Assembly: GCF_026008495.1 (NCBI RefSeq) | Contig: NZ_BQUN01000004.1 | Coordinates: 1-64,000 of the forward strand | From: Streptomyces sp. A012304 | GTDB taxonomy: Bacteria > Actinomycetota > Actinomycetes > Streptomycetales > Streptomycetaceae | Direction of reading: 5' to 3' | DNA length: 64,000 nt | Part shown: positions 24,411 to 32,981 of the stretch, in pieces | Layout of the letters: each line of letters starts with the position of its first letter | Numbering within the stretch: position 1 is the stretch's first letter | The notes under the pieces: model-generated | The model's input: the letters and a program-made list of their open reading frames with translations, nothing else | Databases searched by the model: none | What the model was told of the DNA's origin: nothing | Made by a program: the position numbers and the translations under genes

Positions 24411-24597
24411 CGCGGCTCACCGCGGTCGGCGGCGGGCGGGGGAACACCGGCCGATGGTTTCCCGTTGAACCGGCCGTGGGTGCGGACGGGACAGTGTCCC
24501 CGGGCCTCGACCTCCGCCCACAGGGACGATCGTTCGGCTGAAGCCCTGTGGAGCCTTTCGCCGAGAGGCGACCGCCGTCCGCGCCCACCTCAGGTCC

Positions 24598-24633
24598 GCC
24601 CCGACCGTGCTTCCCCCGTCCGGTCGGGGCTTT
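24598..24633 (+). terminator. Terminator after the PHP-HAD-FUSC operon
   Basis: GCCCCGACCG and CGGTCGGGGC form a perfect 10-bp stem with a 13-nt loop, followed by TTTCCC. It lies about 190 bp after the FUSC stop. The rest of the 24411-24720 gap shows no gene. Confidence 0.75.
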
Positions 24634-24720
24634 CCCGTGTCCGGCGCCGACCGCGTTCGTAGGGCACGCCCCTGGGGGTACTCGGGTCGCTCCAGCCGGA
24701 CACGGCGAGAGGAGTCGACG

Positions 24721-25749
24721 GTGAGCAGCGGGTCGGGCAGGAAGGTCGTGGTCACGGGCGCGACCGGCAATGTCGGCACCAGTGTGGTGCGGCTCCTGGC
24801 GGAGGATCCGGAGGTCGGGTCGGTGGTGGGGCTGGCCCGGCGGATCCCGGACTGGGCGCCGCCGAAGACGGAGTGGTCGGCGGTGGATCTGGCCTCGGAG
24901 CAGGCGCAGCCGGCGGAGGTGTTCGAGGGCGCGGACGCGGTGGTGCATCTGGCGTGGGCGTTCCAGCCGACGCACGATCCCGCGAGGACCTGGCGGACGA
25001 ACGTCCTGGGAAGCATCCGGGTCTTCGAGGCGGTGGCCGCCGCCCGGGTGCCCGTCCTGGTGCACGCCTCCTCGGTGGGCGCGTACTCGCCGGGGCCCAA
25101 GGACCGGGCGGTGGACGAGTCGTGGCCGACGCACGGCTGGCCGGACGCCGCGTACTGCCGGGAGAAGGCCTACCTGGAACGGACCCTGGACACGTTCGAG
25201 CGTGACCACCCGGACGTGCGGGTGGTGCGGATGCGGCCGGCGTTCCTGTTCAAACGGGAGTCGGCGAGCGAGCAGCGCCGGATCTTCGGCGGGCGGCTCC
25301 TGCCGGGACCCGCCGCCCGACCGGACCTGCTGCCGTTCCTGCCGGACGTCCCGGGGCTGCGGGTGCAGGCGCTGCACACCGAGGACGCGGCGGAGGCGTA
25401 CCGGCTCGCCGTGCGCACGGACGTGCGCGGGGCGTTCAACCTGGCGGCCGATCCGCCGGTCGACGCGGCGCTGCTGGGCGAGATGTTCGACGCCCGCCCG
25501 GTGCGGCTGCCGCGCACGGCGGCTCGCTCGGCGATCGCCGCGGCGTGGAACCTGCGCCTGCTGCCGGCCTCCCCGCATCTCTTCGACGCGGTTCTGCGGC
25601 TGCCGCTGATGGACTGCACGCGCGCGCGTGTCGACCTCGGCTGGCGCCCGGAGCGTACGGCGACGGAGGTGCTGGAGGAGTTCTGGCACGGTCTGCGGGC
25701 CGGCGAGGGCGCGCCGACGGAGCCGCTGCGCGGGCGCAAGGTGGGCTGA
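24721..25749 (+). CDS. NAD-dependent epimerase/dehydratase-like SDR
   Basis: A 342-residue extended SDR starting at GTG with GAGAGGAG 6 nt upstream. The Rossmann motif is VVTGATGNVGTSVV near residue 10, and the catalytic Tyr-Lys pair is in YCREKAYLE with the Ser in HASSVGAY. The C-terminal part (ALHTEDAAEAYRLA, then GAFNLAADPP) is typical of actinobacterial atypical NAD-epimerase-like proteins. The substrate could be a nucleotide sugar or another carbonyl compound; it does not sit in a sugar or cell-wall cluster. Confidence 0.87.
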   Translation: MSSGSGRKVVVTGATGNVGTSVVRLLAEDPEVGSVVGLARRIPDWAPPKTEWSAVDLASEQAQPAEVFEGADAVVHLAWAFQPTHDPARTWRTNVLGSIRVFEAVAAARVPVLVHASSVGAYSPGPKDRAVDESWPTHGWPDAAYCREKAYLERTLDTFERDHPDVRVVRMRPAFLFKRESASEQRRIFGGRLLPGPAARPDLLPFLPDVPGLRVQALHTEDAAEAYRLAVRTDVRGAFNLAADPPVDAALLGEMFDARPVRLPRTAARSAIAAAWNLRLLPASPHLFDAVLRLPLMDCTRARVDLGWRPERTATEVLEEFWHGLRAGEGAPTEPLRGRKVG

Positions 25750-25755
25750 ACCCGT

Positions 25756-25789
25756 GACACCGCCCTCCGGTGAGCCGGAGGGCGGTGTC
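25756..25789. terminator. Long hairpin between convergent genes
   Basis: GACACCGCCCTCCGG and CCGGAGGGCGGTGTC form a perfect 15-bp stem around a TGAG loop, 7 bp after the stop of the epimerase-like gene. No T-tract follows. It probably ends transcription from both sides. Confidence 0.85.
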
Positions 25790-25840
25790 GGGTCTCATGG
25801 GCCGTTCGCGTGTCTCAGGAGGTCGCGTGTCTCGGGAGTC

Positions 25841-26107
25841 TCAAGCGGACGGCTCGTCGGGGACGGGCTGTTCGGGGTGGACGGTGGCCGCGTGCGGGGC
25901 GCCCCGACGGCCGGTGCCCGCCTCGTCCGTGTCGGGGACGTCGGTGGCGGACTCCTGCTCGTCCGGCTGCCCTTGCGTCCGCGCGCCCTCCTCGTCCGAA
26001 GAAGCGTCCCAGGGGTCCTTCTCGCCCTCGTGGACCTGCTGGTCGGGCAGGTCGCGCGGGATCGGCGTGCCGTTCTCGCCGGGCGCTTCGGGGCGTTGGC
26101 CGGCCAC
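25841..26107 (-). CDS. Small acidic, probably disordered protein
   Basis: An 88-residue protein starting at GTG with AAGGGAGGAC upstream. The sequence is hydrophilic and rich in Glu, Asp, Pro and Gln, with no hydrophobic core; TPIPRDLPDQQVHEGEKDPWD is the most structured-looking part, and its WD could be a short binding motif. I believe it is a real gene because of the strong ribosome-binding site and the protein-like composition, but the function is unknown. Confidence 0.6.
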   Translation of the reverse strand: MAGQRPEAPGENGTPIPRDLPDQQVHEGEKDPWDASSDEEGARTQGQPDEQESATDVPDTDEAGTGRRGAPHAATVHPEQPVPDEPSA

Positions 26108-26188
26108 GGTGTCCTCCCTTCGGGGTCGTGCCGCGTACGGCTGATCGGACAGTCCCAGGCAAGTACCTCCGCCGTGTTCGGCGAAACG

Positions 26189-27478
26189 TCAGCGTGGGGC
26201 GCGTCCCTCCAGGGGCGTGCGCCGGGCGGGCGCCGGGCCGGCGGGCAAGGCGCCGGCGCGGTGGCCGCCGCGGGAGAAGAAGTCGGCCAGCGGCAGGATC
26301 GCGGCGCCGATGGTGACCGCGTCGGGGCCGAGCCGCCCCAGTTCGACGGTGACCTTCCCGGCCGGATGGCGCAGCGCGTACGCGGTGGCGTGGCGCCGTA
26401 CGGCGGGCAGGAGGAGGGGGCCGAGCCGGAGGCCGGCCCAGCCGCCGATGAGGACGCGCTCGGGCTGGAAGAGGTTGATCAGGTCGGAGAGGCCGGCGCC
26501 CAGGTATTCGGCGGTCTCCTCCAGGACGGCGAGGGCGGCGGGGTCGGCCGTCGCGTCGCCGGCCGGGTGGGCGGCGGTGAGCATCGCGGTCAGCGCGCTC
26601 TCCTCGTCGCTGCCCTCGGGCGGCCGGCCGCCCGCCTCCCGCCAGCGCTCCAGCAGCGCCTCGGCGCCCGCGTACGCCTCCAGGCAGCCGAGGGCGCCGC
26701 ACCGGCAGCGGCGTCCCCGCAGCCGCACGGTCAGGTGCCCCCACTCGACGGCCCGGCCCTGCTCGACGTCGGGGGTGACGAGACAGGCTCCGACGCCGGA
26801 GCCGAACAGGAGGACGACGGCGTTGCGCGCCCCGCGTCCGCCGCCGAACCACATCTCGGCCTGACCGAGCGTCCTGGCGCCGTTGTCGATGAAGTACGGC
26901 ACGGTGTCGGGCAGTGGGGAGACCTCGCGCAGCCGTTCCTCCAGCGGGACGGCGTCCCAGCCGATGGTCTGGCCGTGCACGACGGCACCCCGGTCGGGGG
27001 TGTGCTCGACGATGCCGGGGACGCCGACACCCACGCCGAGGAGGCGTTCGGGGCGCAGGTCCGCGGCGTCCAGCACCTCGGCGACGCCGTCGCGGATGTG
27101 GCCGACGACGTCCTCCACCGCGTAACCGCGCCGCTCCACGGGGCGTTCGGCGCGGGCGAGTTCGGTGAGGGTGAGGTCGAACAGCTCGACGCGGATCCGG
27201 GTCTCGCCGACGTCCACGCCGATCATGTGGCCGCTGGCGGCGGCGACCTTCAGCAGGGTGCGGGGCCGCCCGCCGTCGGAGTCGACGCTGCCGGCCTCCT
27301 CCACCAGCCCGTCGGCGACGAGGTCGGCGACGACATTGCTGACCGAACCGGAGCTGAGGCCGGTGACGGGGCCGAGCTCGAAGCGGCTGAGGGGTCCGTC
27401 GAAGTAGAGCCGTCGCAGGACGGCCGTGCGGCTGGCCCGCCTGAGATCGCGTACCGTACGCCCGTTCGGCCCCGCCAT
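26189..27478 (-). CDS. ROK-family transcriptional regulator
   Basis: A 429-residue protein. Residues about 5-75 are a winged helix-turn-helix (TAVLRRLYFDGPLSRFELGPVTGLSSGSVSNVV). The rest is a ROK sugar-kinase-like domain: MIGVDVGETRIRVEL as the phosphate-binding start, a GVGVGVPGIV strand, LFGSGVGACLV, and the zinc motif CRCGALGCLEAYAG near residue 260. It resembles NagC/XylR-type repressors that sense sugars or sugar phosphates. GGGAGCC precedes the ATG. No sugar transport genes are adjacent, so the target regulon is elsewhere or unclear. Confidence 0.88.
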   Translation of the reverse strand: MAGPNGRTVRDLRRASRTAVLRRLYFDGPLSRFELGPVTGLSSGSVSNVVADLVADGLVEEAGSVDSDGGRPRTLLKVAAASGHMIGVDVGETRIRVELFDLTLTELARAERPVERRGYAVEDVVGHIRDGVAEVLDAADLRPERLLGVGVGVPGIVEHTPDRGAVVHGQTIGWDAVPLEERLREVSPLPDTVPYFIDNGARTLGQAEMWFGGGRGARNAVVLLFGSGVGACLVTPDVEQGRAVEWGHLTVRLRGRRCRCGALGCLEAYAGAEALLERWREAGGRPPEGSDEESALTAMLTAAHPAGDATADPAALAVLEETAEYLGAGLSDLINLFQPERVLIGGWAGLRLGPLLLPAVRRHATAYALRHPAGKVTVELGRLGPDAVTIGAAILPLADFFSRGGHRAGALPAGPAPARRTPLEGRAPR

Positions 27479-27634
27479 GTGGCTCCCTTCACCCCCTGCC
27501 CGGCCTGCAACATACCGTCACGGCACGGTGCGGACGCCGTTCGTCCCCCCTTGGTTCACGGTGTGATCCCGAGGGGGCGAGCCGTACCGCGTGAGCCGGA
27601 GGAGCGCGTCGAAGGGGTGCGTCGAGGGCCTGAG

Positions 27635-28597
27635 CTAGAGGTCGCCCGCGTGCTCGATCTCGTCCAGCGCCCGCAGGAGCTCCGGGGCGACCGCCTCCCG
27701 GACCCATCGGTGGTGTTCCTCGTCGGCCGCCCGGGGCATCGTCTCGGTGAGCATGATCAGGTAGAGGTAGGCGCGGTAGAGGGCGAGGCGCAGCCGGGCC
27801 GGGGTGTCGAAGACGGCGTGGCCGCCGGCCTCCCGGTAGCCGGCCAGGAACGCCTCGTCCGCGCGGATGTCGCCCAGCAGCGCCAGGGAGACGAAGTCGG
27901 CGAGCGGGTCGCCCCAGAACATGCGTTCGCCGTCGATCAGACCGCCGATCCTCACCTCGCCCGCCGAGCGGTCGACCAGGATGTTGCCCGGCCACAGGTC
28001 GAAGTGGACGAGACGGGGAACGGTGACCTCGTCGAGGGCGTCATGGGCGCCGCGGGCGACGGCGGCCACCTCATCGGCGGGGCGGGGCAGCCAGGCGCCG
28101 TAGTCACGGGCGTCGTCGAGGACGGCGTCGAACATCGCGGTGAACGCGGTCCGCCAGTCGGCGGCGAGCGGACCGAGCGCGCCGGACGGGTAGCCGAAAC
28201 CCGGCCCGGTCACCTCGTGCAGCCGGGCCACCTGACGGCCCAGCTCGGTACGCAGGGGGCCGCGTTCGGCCTCCGGGAGCGAACCGTCCCAGGGCTCGCC
28301 CGGGCACAGGGTCATCAGCAGATGCGGATCGTCGAGGACCACCAGGCGCGGTGCCGGTACCCCGACCTCGGCCGCCGCACGGTAGAAATCGGCCTCGGAG
28401 ACGAGCAGTCGGCGCTCATGGCGCAGCCCGGGCACCGTGGGCGCGATCTTCAGCACGTACCGGGTGCCGTCCGTGAGGCGGACTTCCTCGACGGTGTTGT
28501 AGGTGCCGCCACTCAGGGGTTGCAGGCCGGCGAGGCGGGCGGGTGGGAGACCCGCCGACGCCAGAGCCTGCCGGGCCCGTTCCCAGGAGTCCACCAC
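27635..28597 (-). CDS. Aminoglycoside-phosphotransferase-like kinase
   Basis: A 320-residue protein of the APH/choline-kinase fold. The phosphate-binding loop is LSGGTYNTV, the ATP-binding Lys is in YVLKIAP, the catalytic loop is LVHFDLWPGNIL (H-x-D-x-x-x-x-N) and the metal-binding Asp is in GGLIDGERMFWGDPLADF. It starts at one of two successive GTG codons. Family members phosphorylate aminoglycosides, macrolides, choline, fructosamines and homoserine. Nothing nearby indicates the substrate, so a resistance role should not be assumed. Confidence 0.85.
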   Translation of the reverse strand: MVDSWERARQALASAGLPPARLAGLQPLSGGTYNTVEEVRLTDGTRYVLKIAPTVPGLRHERRLLVSEADFYRAAAEVGVPAPRLVVLDDPHLLMTLCPGEPWDGSLPEAERGPLRTELGRQVARLHEVTGPGFGYPSGALGPLAADWRTAFTAMFDAVLDDARDYGAWLPRPADEVAAVARGAHDALDEVTVPRLVHFDLWPGNILVDRSAGEVRIGGLIDGERMFWGDPLADFVSLALLGDIRADEAFLAGYREAGGHAVFDTPARLRLALYRAYLYLIMLTETMPRAADEEHHRWVREAVAPELLRALDEIEHAGDL

Positions 28598-28622
28598 CGT
28601 GCGCCCACCCCTCTTCCGTCGG

Positions 28623-28830
28623 TCAGCCGGCGGCGCACCCGCCCTCGCCGTACCGCCCGGCCGCGATCAGCTCATCGAACCATGCCCCGGCGGCCGTGGC
28701 GTCGGCGCCGGGCGTGCGGTCCCGGTACAGCGTACGCAATGCCTCCCGCATGCCGGGGGCCATCAGCCGGCCGTCGCCGCACACGTACACCCGGGCGCCG
28801 GCACCGAGCAGTACCCTCCTCCAGCCAGGC
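28623..28830 (-). pseudogene. C-terminal remnant of a P450-reductase-type flavoprotein
   Basis: On the minus strand one frame, ending in TGA at 28623-28625, encodes about 68 residues that closely follow the last part of NADPH-cytochrome P450 reductase and sulphite-reductase flavoproteins: VLLGAGARVYVCGDGRLMA, PGMREALRTLYRD, then a helix ending DELIAAGRYGEGG. VYVCGDG is the NADPH-ribose/nicotinamide motif of this family. Immediately upstream the frame loses similarity, and the start region of the divergent HD gene begins at 28912. No FMN, FAD or pyrophosphate motif is present, so this is a remnant, not a gene. Confidence 0.7.
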
Positions 28831-28911
28831 GGTGAAGGCGGTAGGGACCTGGGGCTTGCCGAACGGCGCGGACCCGGCTCCGGGACGACGGCCGCTGATT
28901 ACCCTGGCCCG

Positions 28912-29508
28912 ATGACCACCGCCGCGCACGTGCTGTCGATCGCCCTGGACGAGACCTCGGATCCGCCGTTGCGGCCGTTGCCCACGCCGGTCGCCGAACT
29001 GCTGGGGGACCTCGGCGCGCCGCCCCGGCTCGTCGCCCATCTGCGGGCCGTGCACGACGTCGCCGCGCAGCTGCTCGACTGGGCCGGCGCGCGCTGCCCG
29101 GACCTGGCGCTGGACCGGGAGGCGGTGCTGTTCGGCGCGGCCACGCACGACGTGGGCAAGGTCGTGCACACCGCCGAGCTGTCCGGCCCGGGCGCGCGGC
29201 ACGAGGAGGCCGGGCGTGAGCTGCTGCTGGGCCGCGGCGTGCCGCCGGAGCTGGCGCGCTTCGCCGCCGGACACGCCTCCTGGTCCGCCGGTACGGCCGT
29301 CGAGGACCTGCTGGTGAGCCTGGCCGACAAGGTCTGGAAGAACAAACGCGTGCCCGAGCTGGAGGATCTGGTGGTCGCGGAGCTGTCGCGCGCGGGCGGA
29401 CGTCCGGTGTGGGAGGAGTTCATGGAGCTGGACGAGTTCCTCACCCGGGTCGGTGAGGGCGCGGACGGCCGGCTGGCCTGGCAGTCGGCACATCCCGTGC
29501 GGGGCTGA
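28912..29508 (+). CDS. HD-domain phosphohydrolase
   Basis: A 198-residue protein with an HD domain. The metal-binding pair is His79-Asp80 in ATHDVGKVVH, with the earlier His in LRAVHDVAAQLLDW and the later Asp in LLVSLADKVWKNKR. HD proteins hydrolyse nucleotides or phosphate esters; members of this size in actinobacteria are uncharacterised. The ATG at 28912 lacks a clear Shine-Dalgarno sequence. The start lies next to the remnant of the flavoprotein gene. Confidence 0.82.
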   Translation: MTTAAHVLSIALDETSDPPLRPLPTPVAELLGDLGAPPRLVAHLRAVHDVAAQLLDWAGARCPDLALDREAVLFGAATHDVGKVVHTAELSGPGARHEEAGRELLLGRGVPPELARFAAGHASWSAGTAVEDLLVSLADKVWKNKRVPELEDLVVAELSRAGGRPVWEEFMELDEFLTRVGEGADGRLAWQSAHPVRG

Positions 29509-29797
29509 GGGGACCGGGAGCGGGCGGCATGTGCTGGAGCGGTTACCGCCTGCGCCGTCTACCGGCCCGCCTGCGGGCGGCCAACCGCACGGAACGCGTC
29601 GCCCGCGCCTACGCGCTCGGGGTACTCGCACCGGGGGGTGTGGCCGTCGACGGCCGTGACGGCAGAGGCGCCAGCGGCGCGTGGCCTCATGGAAATTCGC
29701 TGGCTGCCCCTGACAGTGGATGTCTACGCTAGCCGGGAACCTAGACCCCCTAGGGAAAACCCGAGCCCTCGGGCGACAGCACCAGGAGAACACCCCC
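29509..29797. other. Intergenic region before the FBP gene
   Basis: No gene is supported. A 67-codon frame at 29529-29732 has a GGGAG-like site, but its product is Arg/Ala-rich and resembles no protein I know. A TACGCT near 29724 could be a -10 box for the FBP gene. Small palindromes CCCTAGGG and GCCCTCGGGC lie in the AT-richer segment 29745-29775. Confidence 0.35.
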
Positions 29798-30292
29798 ATG
29801 CGATCACTCACCGAGCAGGACATCCGCAGCTCGTTCGTCAACTGTTCCAAGGGGGAGGCCAAGCGCCTGGCGGTGCCGCGGGATCTCGACGGACGACCGT
29901 GGGCCGACCTGGACTTCCTGGGCTGGCGGGACCCCGGCGCGCCCGACCGCAGCTACCTGGTGGCCGAAAGAGAGGGGCGGCTCGTCGGCGTCACCCTGCG
30001 CTTCCCGTCCTCGCAGCGCGGCTTCCTGCACCGCAGCATGTGCTCGCTGTGCCTGACCACCCACCCCGGCGGCGGTGTCTCCCTGATGACGGCCCGCAAG
30101 GCCGGCCCGGCGGGCCGCGAGGGCAACTCGGTGGGCCTGTACATGTGCACCGACCTGGCCTGTTCCCTCTACGTACGAGGCAGGAAGATCCCGGAGTCGG
30201 GCGGCCGCTTCGAGGAGAGCCTCACCCTGGAGGAACAGATCGCCCGCACCACGGGCAACCTCTCCGCCTTCCTCGACAAGCTCTACGACTGA
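29798..30292 (+). CDS. FBP-domain (EF-G-binding, FusB-like) zinc protein
   Basis: A 164-residue protein with AGGAGAA before the ATG. The N-terminal half is helical; the C-terminal half has a treble-clef zinc finger with four Cys in MCSLCLTTHPGG and YMCTDLACSLYVRG. This is the FBP fold, best known from staphylococcal FusB, which binds elongation factor G and rescues ribosomes from fusidic acid. Streptomycete members are housekeeping-like and have not been shown to give resistance. It likely modulates EF-G release from ribosomes; that role is inferred from the family. Confidence 0.85.
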   Translation: MRSLTEQDIRSSFVNCSKGEAKRLAVPRDLDGRPWADLDFLGWRDPGAPDRSYLVAEREGRLVGVTLRFPSSQRGFLHRSMCSLCLTTHPGGGVSLMTARKAGPAGREGNSVGLYMCTDLACSLYVRGRKIPESGGRFEESLTLEEQIARTTGNLSAFLDKLYD

Positions 30293-30385
30293 CCGGCCCC
30301 CCTCACCGGGCCGGCCCGGGGCCCCGTACCATCCGGTTGCTGAAGAAACGTTCGAGTCACCTGAGGAACGGGAACTGGCCAAAGG

Positions 30386-31639
30386 ATGGCAGATGTACGT
30401 GAGCGTGCCGCGCCGCTCGTGCGGTTCGTGCGACTGCACCGGGAACCCGTGGTCGTCCAGGCCCTGCGGTCCGCCGCGGCGGCGACGGTCGCCTATGTCA
30501 TCGCGCTGCGGCTGAGCCCCGAGGCCGCCCCGCTCACCGCGCCGCTGACCGCCCTGCTCGTCGTCCAGGTCACCCTGTACGCGACGCTCACCAACGGGGT
30601 GCGCCGGGTCAACTCGGTGGTGGCCGGGGTGCTGGTCGCCATCGCGTTCAGCCTGCTGGTGGGTCTGACCTGGTGGAGCCTCGCGCTGCTCATCATCGCC
30701 TCGCTGGCGGTCGGCCACCTGGTGCGGGTCGACGAGTACGTCCCCGAAGTGGCGATCAGCGCCATGCTGGTGCTGGGGGTCACCACCGTCGGGGACACCG
30801 CCTGGGCGCGTGTCCTGGAGACGCTGATCGGGGCGGTCGTCGGACTCGGCTGCAACCTCCTGCTGCCCCCTCCGGTGTGGGTGGAGGAGGCGGGCGAGTC
30901 CATCGAGCAGATGGCCCGCCGGGTGCGCCAGCTGATGCTGCGCATCGGTGAGGAGGCCGCCCGCCGCACCCCCGCCGAGCAGGCCGCCGCCCGCCTGCAC
31001 GAGGCGCGCCGCCTCGACCACGACATCGTCGAGGTGGACGCGGCCCTGCGGCAGGCCGAGGACAGCCTGCGGCTCAACCCGCGTGTGCGCGAGGGCCTGC
31101 TGCACCGGGTGGTGCTGCGCACCGGCCTGGACACACTGGAGATCTGCACGGTCGTCCTCAGGGTGCTCGCGCGCACCCTCACCGACCTCGCGAAGGAACG
31201 CGAGCCGGAGCCGCTGTTCCCGCAGGAGACGGGCGAGGTGCTGGAGCGGCTGCTGTCCGAGATCGCCGACGCGGTGGTCAGCTTCGCGGTGCTCGTCACC
31301 ACGCATGTCAGCCTCAACGCGGACGCCGCCGAGGCCCGTCTCACCGCCGAGCTGCGGCAGGCCGCCGCCAGCCGCGACAAACTGGCCCAGCTGCTGCTGG
31401 AGCGGCTCCAGCACGACGCCCGCCAGTGGCAGTTGCACGGCGCGGTGCTCACCGAGGTCAACCGCATCCTCGACGAGCTGGACACCGAGCACCGCTCCCG
31501 CCGCCTTCTGGAGGAACTGGACCGGGTCTCGGGCGAGCAGCGCGCCCGGATGCCGCGGCTGACCCGACTGCGCGAGCGCCTGGGCGTCCAGGAGGACCTG
31601 TGGCGCAGCCGCACGGGGATCGGCGGACCCTTCCGCTGA
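30386..31639 (+). CDS. FUSC/aromatic-acid-exporter-type membrane protein (second copy)
   Basis: A 417-residue protein. Six membrane helices lie between about residues 25 and 170 (VVVQALRSAAAATVAYVIAL to LIGAVVGLGCNLLLPPPVWV), with long cytoplasmic helices after them that are rich in Arg, Glu and Leu. This is the ArAE/FUSC architecture. The N-terminal segment MADVRERAAPLVRFVRLH is amphipathic. It begins 93 bp after the FBP gene. It shares the fold but little sequence with the FUSC protein at 23223-24410, so the two are probably not a recent duplication. Confidence 0.83.
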   Translation: MADVRERAAPLVRFVRLHREPVVVQALRSAAAATVAYVIALRLSPEAAPLTAPLTALLVVQVTLYATLTNGVRRVNSVVAGVLVAIAFSLLVGLTWWSLALLIIASLAVGHLVRVDEYVPEVAISAMLVLGVTTVGDTAWARVLETLIGAVVGLGCNLLLPPPVWVEEAGESIEQMARRVRQLMLRIGEEAARRTPAEQAAARLHEARRLDHDIVEVDAALRQAEDSLRLNPRVREGLLHRVVLRTGLDTLEICTVVLRVLARTLTDLAKEREPEPLFPQETGEVLERLLSEIADAVVSFAVLVTTHVSLNADAAEARLTAELRQAAASRDKLAQLLLERLQHDARQWQLHGAVLTEVNRILDELDTEHRSRRLLEELDRVSGEQRARMPRLTRLRERLGVQEDLWRSRTGIGGPFR

Positions 31640-31757
31640 GGAAGCGCCGGTACGGGCGGAGGGCCGCCGCGACGCGGCCGGAGTTTTGCGTTCCGCGGTC
31701 CGCGCGCGTCAGGGTGGTGGTCACGGCGGTGACGGACGACGACCCGAGGTGCGGCAG

Positions 31758-32981
31758 ATGGGCAGTGGGACGCGAGCGACGAGCGGTGGCTGGAGCAGGC
31801 GGCGTTTCGTCGGGGTGCTGGGCGCGACCGCGGCCTCCGCGGCGGCCGGCTGCGGCGGCGCGTCACAGGATCCGCCCGCCGGGGCGGCGACGCCGTCCCG
31901 CACGCCGGCCGCCCGGCCGACCGCCTCGCCCGGGGCCTCCCGCCGGCCCTCCGGCCCCCGTCCGCTCTACCTCGGCACCTACACATCGGCCGAGGGCGGC
32001 GGCCGGGGCATCGGCCTCGCCACCTATGACCCGGTGTCCGGCCGGATCACCGGCGTGGGCACGGTCACCGGCGTCCAGGACCCGTCGTACCTCGCGGTGC
32101 ACCCGGACGGCCGCACGCTCTACGCGGTGGAAGAACGCGAGCGGGGCGCGGTCACGGCCGTGCGCCTGGCCGACCGGAAGGTGCTGGGCAGCCGGGCCAC
32201 CGGCGGAGCGCACCCGTGCCATGTGTCGGTGCATCCGGGCGGGCGCTGGCTGCTGAGCGCCGACTACGGCTCGGGCAGCGTGAGCGTGCACCCGATCGAC
32301 GCCTCGGGGGCGCTCGGCGAGCGCACCGACCGGGTCGTCCACCGCAGTCCGGCGCCCGGGCCGGGACAGGAGGGACCGCACGCGCACCAGTTCGTCACCG
32401 CGCCGGACGGCGGTCATGTCCTCGCCGTCGACCTCGGCACCGACACGGTCTACACCTACCGCCTGGACCAGACGTCGGGCACGCTGACGGAGGTCGCGCA
32501 GGCGCACACCCGGCCGGGCGCCGGGCCGCGCCACCTCACGTTCCATCCGGGCGGCCGGTACGCCTACCTCGCCAACGAGGCCGACGACACGCTCACGGTC
32601 TGTGCCTACGACCCGGCCACCGGCCGGCTGACCGTCGGCGCGCCGCAGTCCACGGGCGCGAAGGCGGACCCCAACTATCCGGCGCAGGTGGCGGTCACAC
32701 CGGACGGCGCCCACGCCTTCCTCGCCAACCGCGGTGACAACACGCTCGCGCGGTACGCGGTGGAGGCGGACGGGGCCCGGCTGCGGCTGCTCGGCACGGT
32801 CGCGGTGGCCGGGGACTTCCCCCGGCAGATCGCGCTCTCCCCGGACGGCGGCCTGCTGTTCGCGGCGAACCAGCGTTCCGGCACGGTCAGCGTGTTCCGC
32901 GTGGACGGCGCGAGCGGCGGCCTTGCGCTCGCGGGCGAGCCGTTCGCCTCACCCGTCGCCGTCTGCGCGCTGCCGGTGTAG
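31758..32981 (+). CDS. Tat-exported lipoprotein of the 6-phosphogluconolactonase (YkgB/Pgl) beta-propeller family
   Basis: A 407-residue protein. The ATG at 31758 is chosen because a Tat signal with the twin-arginine motif SRRRFVGVLG and lipobox A-A-A-G-C follows it. After a Pro/Ser/Thr-rich linker come seven propeller blades with family motifs YLGTYTS, DPSYLAVHPDGRTLYAVEE, PCHVSVHPGGRWLLSADYGSGSV, GPRHLTFHPGGRYAYLANE and FPRQIALSPDGGLLFAANQ. Cytoplasmic relatives hydrolyse 6-phosphogluconolactone; an extracellular anchored form more likely acts on a sugar lactone or another substrate. Its 3' end overlaps the convergent DUF2470 gene by 33 bp. Confidence 0.85.
   Translation: MGSGTRATSGGWSRRRFVGVLGATAASAAAGCGGASQDPPAGAATPSRTPAARPTASPGASRRPSGPRPLYLGTYTSAEGGGRGIGLATYDPVSGRITGVGTVTGVQDPSYLAVHPDGRTLYAVEERERGAVTAVRLADRKVLGSRATGGAHPCHVSVHPGGRWLLSADYGSGSVSVHPIDASGALGERTDRVVHRSPAPGPGQEGPHAHQFVTAPDGGHVLAVDLGTDTVYTYRLDQTSGTLTEVAQAHTRPGAGPRHLTFHPGGRYAYLANEADDTLTVCAYDPATGRLTVGAPQSTGAKADPNYPAQVAVTPDGAHAFLANRGDNTLARYAVEADGARLRLLGTVAVAGDFPRQIALSPDGGLLFAANQRSGTVSVFRVDGASGGLALAGEPFASPVAVCALPV

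Noticed and set aside
27635..28597. Phosphotransferase as an antibiotic-resistance gene
   Set aside because: The fold is clear, but nothing in the neighbourhood or sequence points to an antibiotic substrate.
25628..28915. 1095-codon plus-strand ORF
   Set aside because: It is antisense to the ROK regulator and phosphotransferase genes; the product is low-complexity and without motifs.
29529..29732. 67-codon ORF with a GGGAG-like site
   Set aside because: The product is Arg/Ala-rich and its end runs into the likely promoter of the FBP gene; support is too weak.
29798..30292. FBP protein as fusidic-acid resistance
   Set aside because: Streptomycete members are widespread and look like housekeeping proteins; the zinc finger alone does not show resistance.
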